Assembly: GCF_009741265.1 (NCBI RefSeq) | Contig: NZ_WOWL01000001.1 | Location: forward strand, 3,286,001-3,350,000 | Direction of reading: 5' to 3' | Source of the DNA: Pseudarthrobacter sp. GA104 | GTDB lineage: Bacteria > Actinomycetota > Actinomycetes > Actinomycetales > Micrococcaceae | Length of the DNA: 64,000 nt | Shown here: one piece after another, positions 58,316-64,000 of the stretch | Layout: each line of letters begins with the position of its first letter | Numbering within the stretch: position 1 is the stretch's first letter | The notes under the pieces: generated by a model | Told to the model about the DNA's origin: nothing | The model's database searches: none | Seen by the model: only the letters and a program-made list of their open reading frames with translations | Translations under genes and position numbers: made by a program

Positions 58316-59902
58316 GTGAGCCAACAAACGGAGATTGAGAAGAAGTACGACGTCGACGAGGACGCCACAGTGCCTCCGCTGGAGGGGCTCCCCGGAGTCA
58401 CCAGGGCGGGTCTTCCCCATACTGCTGTGCTTCAGGCCGTCTACTTCGACACGAAGCGCCATACACTGGCGTCCCACCGGATCACCCTCCGCCGCCGCAC
58501 CGGCGGAACCGACGCCGGCTGGCACCTGAAGCTGCCGCCGCTGGATGACGCTACTTCCGCAACGGAACCGCTGCAGCGGCGGGAACTGCACGCCCCGCTG
58601 GGGCAGCCCGATGTGGTGCCTGACAGCCTCTTGGCCTACCTCCAGGCATACCTCCGGGGGGCTGAAGTGGTTCCGGTGGTGCGGCTGGAAACCAGCCGCA
58701 CCACCCACGCCCTGTACGGCGAGGACGGCGTTCACTTGGCGGACCTCGCCGATGACCGGGTGACGGCCGAGCTCCTGCACCGCGGACAAAAAGGCGGAGC
58801 CGGGGGCGGCGGGGAGAAGCAGCATTGGCGTGAATGGGAACTGGAACTCGTCCATGGCGATCCCGGGTTCTTCGGCCCCGCCGAGGAGCTGCTGGCCAAG
58901 GCCGGAGCCCGTCCCGCCGGGCACGCCTCGAAGCTTGCCCGTGCGCTGGGCGGCGCCGCCGGCTCCCTCCCGGACGCCGGCCCGTCCCGGAACGGAAGTA
59001 CCCCTGCCCTGGCTGCCGGCAGGAAAGCCCCCGCAGCCGCCGTCGTCACGGCCTACCTCAGTGGACAGATCGGGGAGATCCTGGCCCGGGACCCGGGAGT
59101 CCGGCTGGAGGAGCCCGAGTCGGTGCACGACATGCGGTCCGCGCTCCGCCGGGTCCGCTCCGTGCTTTCTGCCTACTCAAAACTTTATGCAGCCGCTCCG
59201 GTGCGCCGGCTGCGCGACGAACTGAAATGGCTGGGCCAGCTGCTCGGCGCGCCACGGGATGCCGAGGTCCTGCTGGCCAGGCTCCGCGGGCACCTCGACG
59301 ACCTTACGCCGGGGGAGGGCGTGGACGACGTCAGGGCCAAGGTGGAGCACAAAGTGGGCGGCGCCTATGACGACGGTTACCGGCAGCTCCAGGAGGCGCT
59401 GCGCTCGGAACGCTACTTCCGGCTCCTGGATGACCTGGAGGCGTTCCGGGACAAACCGCCGGTCCGTCCGGACCCGGTGGTGCCGGGGCGCCGCGTGGCT
59501 GCGAAAGCCGTGGCCAAGGCTGCCAGGCGGCTGCGGCGCTCGCACAAGGCCGCGGTGCGGTCCAAGCGCGGAACGGCCCACGAAACCGCCCTCCACCAGG
59601 TGCGCAAGGATGCCAAGAAGCTGCGGCACGTGGCGGAATCTGCCGCCCAGGTCTACGGCAAACGTGGGGACAAGGTGGCCAAGGCCGCGCATCGGCAGCA
59701 AAAGATCCTGGGCAATTTCCACGACGCCGTGATCGCCCGGGACCTGCTGGCCACGGTGGGCTCACGGCAGGAACCGACGCCGGCTGCGGCAGCCTATGCA
59801 GCATTGGAGACGCGGGAGGACGGGCTGATCAGCAGCTCCGAGGCCCAGTACCGGAAAGCCCGCAGGAAGTCCCGGAAACTGCTGCGCCGCGGGCTGGGGT
59901 AG
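58316..59902 (+). CDS. CYTH-CHAD domain protein
   Basis: A 528-residue protein from GTG 58316. Residues 1-210 form a CYTH triphosphate tunnel domain: EIEKKYDVDED (ExExK), YFDTKRHTLASHRITLRRRTGG, WHLKLP, REWELELVHGDP. Residues 240-525 form a CHAD domain, all helical and rich in conserved His, Arg and Lys: SVHDMRSALRRVRSVLSAY, ELKWLGQLLGAPRDAEVL, ALHQVRKDAKKLRHVAE. CYTH hydrolyses inorganic triphosphates and CHAD binds polyphosphate. TAGAAT at 58243-58248 is a possible -10. Confidence 0.9.
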   Translation: MSQQTEIEKKYDVDEDATVPPLEGLPGVTRAGLPHTAVLQAVYFDTKRHTLASHRITLRRRTGGTDAGWHLKLPPLDDATSATEPLQRRELHAPLGQPDVVPDSLLAYLQAYLRGAEVVPVVRLETSRTTHALYGEDGVHLADLADDRVTAELLHRGQKGGAGGGGEKQHWREWELELVHGDPGFFGPAEELLAKAGARPAGHASKLARALGGAAGSLPDAGPSRNGSTPALAAGRKAPAAAVVTAYLSGQIGEILARDPGVRLEEPESVHDMRSALRRVRSVLSAYSKLYAAAPVRRLRDELKWLGQLLGAPRDAEVLLARLRGHLDDLTPGEGVDDVRAKVEHKVGGAYDDGYRQLQEALRSERYFRLLDDLEAFRDKPPVRPDPVVPGRRVAAKAVAKAARRLRRSHKAAVRSKRGTAHETALHQVRKDAKKLRHVAESAAQVYGKRGDKVAKAAHRQQKILGNFHDAVIARDLLATVGSRQEPTPAAAAYAALETREDGLISSSEAQYRKARRKSRKLLRRGLG

Positions 59903-59916
59903 CGGCATGTCAGGGC

Positions 59917-59977
59917 AACGCGGGGTCAGATAACGCCCGATAAATCGCTGATATCGGGCAGGAAGTGACCCCGTGTT
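59917..59977. repeat. CGGGGTCAC-family palindrome, copy 2 (degenerate)
   Basis: Arms 59917-59942 and 59952-59977 pair at 20 of 26 positions. The right arm reads, on the other strand, AACACGGGGTCACTTCCTGC, close to copy 1 at 51530. Lies between convergent CYTH-CHAD and PucR genes. Confidence 0.65.
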
Positions 59978-59981
59978 GGCG

Positions 59982-61418
59982 TTATTTCCCCTGCCGCGCG
60001 GACAGCCGGGCCACGGCCAGCGCCAGCCAGAGCTGCACGCGGTCCGCAGTGACGGCGGGGTCGTAACCGGTCAGCTCGGTAATCTGCGCCAGCCGGTACC
60101 GGACGGTGTTCCGGTGCAGGGTGAGCTCCTCGGCGACGGCGGCCACCGAGCCGTTGTTGTTGAGGTAGCTCTCCAGCGTGGCCATCAGTTCCGAGCCGTG
60201 GGCGGCGTCAAAGGTCCGCAGCGGGTCCAGGGACTCGTTGGCCATGTCCGCCAGCGGTACGTCCTCGCTGGCCAGGAGCAGCGACGTCAGGCTGAGGCGC
60301 TCCGGCTCATTGACGGGCAGGCCGTGGCTTGCCGCGTCACGGGCCTCAAAGTAGCTCCACCGCAGGCCGTTCGGCTTGGTGTACGCGCCGCCGATCCCGA
60401 TCGTGGCGTGGATGCCGGCTTCTGCCAGGTGGTCGCTCAGTTTCCGGGCAAGGGCAGGTGCGCCGCCGCCGTCGTCATTAATGACCAGCACCAGGTCCTT
60501 GCCCACGACGGCGGCCACCGCCTTTTCCAGTTCGCGCGGCACCGAGGTACTCACCAGTGCCTTGTTGTGGGCGGCCGAAACGGCCAGCAGCACCACGTTC
60601 TTCCGGGTGCTGTTGACGCCCACGCCGGCCAGGCGCCGCTGGGCCTCGCTGGTCTCCAGCGCCCCGTGGATCACGTCTTCCAGGACCTGGCCGCAGAGGG
60701 CACGCTGGGCCTGGCGCTGCTTGACCATGTTGTTCAGCTCCACGCTGATCAGGCTTTGGGCGTACCCGATGATGCCCGAGTCCTCGAAGGGCTGCCGGAC
60801 CCAGAGGGTGCAGGCATCCCGCCGGCCGGTGGGGACGGGATAGGAGGACCAGGAGTCCGCGGACGGGGAATCGCTGCTGCTGTTGTAGAGCTGGGCCGTG
60901 AACTGGGTGAGGGCCACGTCGGTGCGCAGCATGTTGCCCAGGTGCTTGAGGAGCTCGGCGAGCCCGCCACCGGTGAGCAGTGCCCGGGCCAGAATCTGGT
61001 GCCCGGCGATCAGCCGCTCGAGTTTGGCGTAGTGGTCCGCGGACTGGGCGTCGGCCACCAGCTTGCCGATGGCAATGAACGGCGTCTCGTAGGGAACCTC
61101 CACCACCGGCAGGCCCCACCGGTTCGCCTCCGCCAGCAGGGCAGGAGGGACCGTCTCGTGCGAGAGCCCCACGCCGAAGCCAATGCCCACGGCACCGGCC
61201 CGCTGCACCTGCCGGACAAAGCGCCGCTGCTCCGGCGCGGACCGCAGGCGCAGGCCGGTGGTGAGGATCAGTTCCCCGCCGTTGAGGAACCGGTGCGGAT
61301 CCTCCAGTTCCGTGACTGCCACCCAGTTGATGTCCTGGTGCCAGGTGGTCTCGGCGACCCCGGCCTTGGACAGCTTCAGGGAGTTAACACCCAGCAGGGC
61401 GGCAAGGGAAATGGCCAT
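59982..61418 (-). CDS. PucR-family transcriptional regulator
   Basis: A 478-residue regulator. N-terminal PucR domain (SLAALLGVNSLKLSKAGVAE, FLNGGELILTTGLRL, RAGAVGIGFGVGLS), central GGDEF-like region (LVLVINDDGGGAPALARKL) and C-terminal helix-turn-helix LESYLNNNGSVAAVAEELTLHRNTVRYRLAQI. TATCCT ends 6 nt before the ATG. It diverges from the aldehyde dehydrogenase and gabT genes and probably activates them when GABA or a related amine is present, as GabR/PucR-type regulators do. Confidence 0.9.
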   Translation of the reverse strand: MAISLAALLGVNSLKLSKAGVAETTWHQDINWVAVTELEDPHRFLNGGELILTTGLRLRSAPEQRRFVRQVQRAGAVGIGFGVGLSHETVPPALLAEANRWGLPVVEVPYETPFIAIGKLVADAQSADHYAKLERLIAGHQILARALLTGGGLAELLKHLGNMLRTDVALTQFTAQLYNSSSDSPSADSWSSYPVPTGRRDACTLWVRQPFEDSGIIGYAQSLISVELNNMVKQRQAQRALCGQVLEDVIHGALETSEAQRRLAGVGVNSTRKNVVLLAVSAAHNKALVSTSVPRELEKAVAAVVGKDLVLVINDDGGGAPALARKLSDHLAEAGIHATIGIGGAYTKPNGLRWSYFEARDAASHGLPVNEPERLSLTSLLLASEDVPLADMANESLDPLRTFDAAHGSELMATLESYLNNNGSVAAVAEELTLHRNTVRYRLAQITELTGYDPAVTADRVQLWLALAVARLSARQGK

Positions 61419-61472
61419 GGATCAAGGATAAACGGGCGCTGGGCAACCGCACTAAACAGCTCCCGGAAGGGT

Positions 61473-61514
61473 GTGCAGGTGGCTATTCACTGCACAGGGG
61501 CGCTGGCATAGGCT
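61473..61514 (+). promoter_or_regulatory. promoter and palindrome before the aldehyde dehydrogenase
   Basis: TTCACT (61486-61491), 17 bp, TAGGCT (61509-61514). GTGCAG (61473-61478) and CTGCAC (61490-61495) form an inverted repeat over the -35, a plausible PucR site. Confidence 0.5.
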
Positions 61515-61586
61515 CAAGGCAGTTCAATCCATCCGCCCCGAACTCCGCCCGGGCGCGGGTGGCCCCTACGAAAGAGGTTGCACACC

Positions 61587-63017
61587 GTGGTCCAAACCTT
61601 GCAGAACTTCATCAACGGGAAGTTCGTCACCCCTGCCGGCACCACCCTGCTGGACATCGTGAACCCGGCCAACGGGGAGGTCGTGGCGCACTCGCCCGTC
61701 TCGGTGCAGGCCGATGTGGACGCCGCCATGACCGCAGCCAAGGACGCCTTCAGGACCTGGAAGCACGTCACCCCGGGGCAGCGCCAGCTGATGCTCCTCA
61801 AGCTCGCCGACGCCGTCGAGGCCAACAGTGACGAACTCGTGGAGGCCCAGCACCGCAACACGGGCCAGGTCCGCTCCCTGATCGCCTCCGAGGAAGTGGC
61901 GGCCGGCGCCGACCAGCTCCGTTTCTTTGCCGGCGCAGCCCGCATCCTTGAAGGCAAGTCCGCCGGCGAATACTTAGAGGGGCACACCTCCTACGTCCGC
62001 CGCGAACCCATCGGCGTCGTGGCACAGGTTGCACCCTGGAACTATCCCTTCCTGATGGCCATCTGGAAGATCGGCCCGGCGCTCGCCGCCGGCAACACCG
62101 TGGTCCTCAAGCCCTCGGACACCACCCCGGAATCCACGCTGGTCCTGGCCCGCCTCGCAGGGGACATCCTGCCCGCCGGCGTCCTGAACGTGGTGCTGGG
62201 CACGGGCGAGACCGGTGCCCTGATGGTGGACCACAAGGTTCCCGGCCTGGTGTCCATCACCGGCTCCGTCCGTGCCGGCATCGCTGTGGCGTCCGGTGCG
62301 GCCAAGGGCCTCAAGCGTGCCCACCTGGAGCTTGGCGGCAAGGCGCCGGCCATCGTCTTCAAGGACGCCGATATCAAGAAGAGTGCCGCGGCCATCGCCG
62401 AGTTCGCGTTCTTCAACGCCGGCCAGGACTGCACCGCGATCACGCGCGTGCTGGTGGAAGACTCGGTGCACGACGACGTCGTCGCCGCCATGGTGGAGCA
62501 CACCAAAACCCTCCGCACCGGCTCGCAGAACGATGAGGACAACTACTTCGGCCCGCTGAACAACGTCAACCACTTCAACGCCGTCAGCTCGGTGGTGGAG
62601 AACCTGCCTGCCAACTGCCGGATCGAAATTGGCGGCCACCGGGCGGGGGAGAAGGGCTACTTCTTCGAACCCACCATCGTCACCGGCGCCAGGCAAAGCG
62701 ATGACATCGTCCAGAAGGAAACCTTTGGGCCCGTCATCACCGTGCAGAAGTTCAGCACCGAGGAAGAAGCTGTGGAACTGGCGAATGACGTGGACTATGC
62801 CCTCGCCTCCAGCGTGTGGACCACCGACCACGGCACGGCCATGCGCCTGAGCCGCGACCTGGACTTCGGCGCCGTCTGGATCAACACCCACATCCTCCTC
62901 ACCGCCGAAATGCCCCACGGCGGCTTCAAGCAGTCCGGCTACGGCAAGGACCTCTCCATGTACGGCGTTGAGGACTACACGCGCATCAAGCACGTCATGA
63001 GTGCACTCGACGCATAA
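61587..63017 (+). CDS. gamma-aminobutyraldehyde dehydrogenase
   Basis: A 476-residue NAD(P)-dependent aldehyde dehydrogenase. Start GTG 61587; AAAGAGG is 9 nt upstream. Blocks: [39 protein letters not shown], catalytic Glu in [11 protein letters not shown] and catalytic Cys in [13 protein letters not shown], then ETFGPVITV and [25 protein letters not shown] is the mark of the 4-aminobutyraldehyde group in putrescine breakdown (PatD/YdcW). Its product, GABA, is the substrate of the next gene. Confidence 0.9.
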   Translation: MVQTLQNFINGKFVTPAGTTLLDIVNPANGEVVAHSPVSVQADVDAAMTAAKDAFRTWKHVTPGQRQLMLLKLADAVEANSDELVEAQHRNTGQVRSLIASEEVAAGADQLRFFAGAARILEGKSAGEYLEGHTSYVRREPIGVVAQVAPWNYPFLMAIWKIGPALAAGNTVVLKPSDTTPESTLVLARLAGDILPAGVLNVVLGTGETGALMVDHKVPGLVSITGSVRAGIAVASGAAKGLKRAHLELGGKAPAIVFKDADIKKSAAAIAEFAFFNAGQDCTAITRVLVEDSVHDDVVAAMVEHTKTLRTGSQNDEDNYFGPLNNVNHFNAVSSVVENLPANCRIEIGGHRAGEKGYFFEPTIVTGARQSDDIVQKETFGPVITVQKFSTEEEAVELANDVDYALASSVWTTDHGTAMRLSRDLDFGAVWINTHILLTAEMPHGGFKQSGYGKDLSMYGVEDYTRIKHVMSALDA

Positions 63018-63069
63018 CCCCGCCGCCAAACCTCCGCATCAAACCCCAGGCTTTCCAGAAAGGCTCCCC

Positions 63070-64000
63070 ATGACCACCACCGCATCAGACATCACCTTCC
63101 GCCTGGAGCAGAAGCGCCGGGTCCAGGCCGACTTCCCCGGGCCCAAGTCGGTGGCACTGGCCGAGCGCCGCAAGGCAGTAGTTGCCGCCGGCGTCGCCTC
63201 CGCCGTTCCCGTCTACGTTGCAGACGCCGACGGCGGGATCATCCACGACGTCGACGGCAACTCCTTCATCGACCTCGGCTCAGGCATCGCGGTGACCAGC
63301 GTGGGCGCGTCCGATCCCGCCGTCGTCGGTGCCGTCAAGGAAGCCGTGGAGCACTTCACGCACACCTGCTTCATGGTCACCCCGTACGAGGGGTACGTGG
63401 CACTGGCCGAGCAGCTCAACCGCCTCACGCCCGGCGACCACGAGAAGCGCACGGTCCTCTTCAATTCAGGCGCTGAGGCGGTGGAGAACGCCGTCAAGGT
63501 GGCCCGCCTCGCCACCGGACGCGACGCCGTCGTGGCCTTCGACCACGCCTACCACGGCCGCACCAACCTGACCATGGCGCTCACCGCGAAGGCCATGCCG
63601 TACAAGACCAACTTCGGCCCCTTCGCGCCCGAGGTGTACCGCATGCCCATGAGCTACCCGTACCGCGAGGAAAACCCGGAGATCACCGGTGCCGAGGCCG
63701 CCAAGCGCGCCATCACCATGATCGAGAAGCAGATCGGCGGGGACCAGGTTGCCGCGATCATCATCGAACCCATCCAAGGCGAAGGCGGGTTCATTGTCCC
63801 CGCCGAGGGCTTCCTCCCCGCGCTGGCCGCCTGGGCCAAGGACAAGGGCATCGTGTTCATCGCCGACGAGGTCCAGTCCGGCTTCTGCCGCACCGGTGAA
63901 TGGTTCGCCGTCAACCACGAGGGTGTTGTCCCGGACATCCTGACCCTGGCCAAGGGGATCGCCGGCGGCATGCCGCTCTCCGCCATCACCGGCCGGGCAG
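63070..64000 (+). CDS. gabT: 4-aminobutyrate aminotransferase, 3'-truncated
   Basis: The frame runs from ATG 63070 (AAAGG upstream) to the window edge, about 310 residues. PLP class III text: [91 protein letters not shown] and [17 protein letters not shown] (Asp binds the PLP ring). The PLP Lys lies near the edge in [12 protein letters not shown]. Converts GABA and 2-oxoglutarate to succinate semialdehyde and glutamate. Confidence 0.93.
   Translation, partial: MTTTASDITFRLEQKRRVQADFPGPKSVALAERRKAVVAAGVASAVPVYVADADGGIIHDVDGNSFIDLGSGIAVTSVGASDPAVVGAVKEAVEHFTHTCFMVTPYEGYVALAEQLNRLTPGDHEKRTVLFNSGAEAVENAVKVARLATGRDAVVAFDHAYHGRTNLTMALTAKAMPYKTNFGPFAPEVYRMPMSYPYREENPEITGAEAAKRAITMIEKQIGGDQVAAIIIEPIQGEGGFIVPAEGFLPALAAWAKDKGIVFIADEVQSGFCRTGEWFAVNHEGVVPDILTLAKGIAGGMPLSAITGRA

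Overview
This window is about 64 kb of high-GC (roughly two-thirds G+C) actinobacterial chromosome. Gene content fits Micrococcaceae, most likely Arthrobacter or Pseudarthrobacter: a menaquinone pathway with a side-chain reductase next to the polyprenyl synthase, a Fpr/NirA-type sulfite reduction system, ChrB- and DUF1206-type proteins, Tat-exported PhoX, and many genes that appear to be transcribed without a leader. Genus assignment is inference. I see no rRNA, tRNA, CRISPR array, insertion sequence or prophage. The two ends cut genes: an alpha/beta hydrolase on the left and a 4-aminobutyrate transaminase on the right.

Layout. 0-5.8 kb holds envelope proteins (hydrolase, LssY_C protein, PepSY protein, PAP2 phosphatase) and a two-component pair whose kinase and regulator genes converge and overlap. 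5.8-11.3 kb holds a ChrB-like/MFS pair, an ArsR-SRPBCC pair and a two-gene ABC exporter. Then come a CorA transporter and menC. phoX (13.7-15.7 kb) has a candidate PHO box and is flanked by inverted copies of a short repeat. 15.8-23.9 kb is a sugar locus: a Tat-exported glycoamylase-like/GH144-type enzyme, a cytoplasmic GH3, an ABC importer and a LacI regulator with three matching operator boxes. Its enzyme pair suggests beta-1,2-glucan use (hypothesis).

24-35 kb is rich in menaquinone genes: menD, an isochorismate synthase (menF), menG, a geranylgeranyl-reductase/MenJ-like gene and a long-chain polyprenyl diphosphate synthase. A polar amino-acid ABC importer lies among them. 37.8-51.5 kb is a sulfur-assimilation block: sirohydrochlorin chelatase, sulfite reductase, cysH, cysD, cysN, a sulfonate-type ABC importer, cysG and ferredoxin-NADP reductase. 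An rtcB gene sits inside it. nirA and cysG share a promoter architecture and a candidate operator. 51.6-64 kb holds an in-frame fusion of an unknown protein to an SRPBCC domain, DUF1206 and unknown membrane proteins, a frameshifted AI-2E transporter, a cyanate-type MFS/GntR pair with overlapping palindromes, a CYTH-CHAD protein, and a PucR regulator divergent from aminobutyraldehyde dehydrogenase and gabT.

The most unusual features are not protein-coding. Long, often perfect palindromes of several unrelated sequence families sit at gene ends and sometimes supply the stop codon; one 66-bp family occurs three times. At least thirteen genes have a TANNNT hexamer ending 6-7 nt before the start codon. 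A 10-mer, CCGCCGTCGT, occurs about 19 times in several reading frames. Two genes carry single-base frameshifts.
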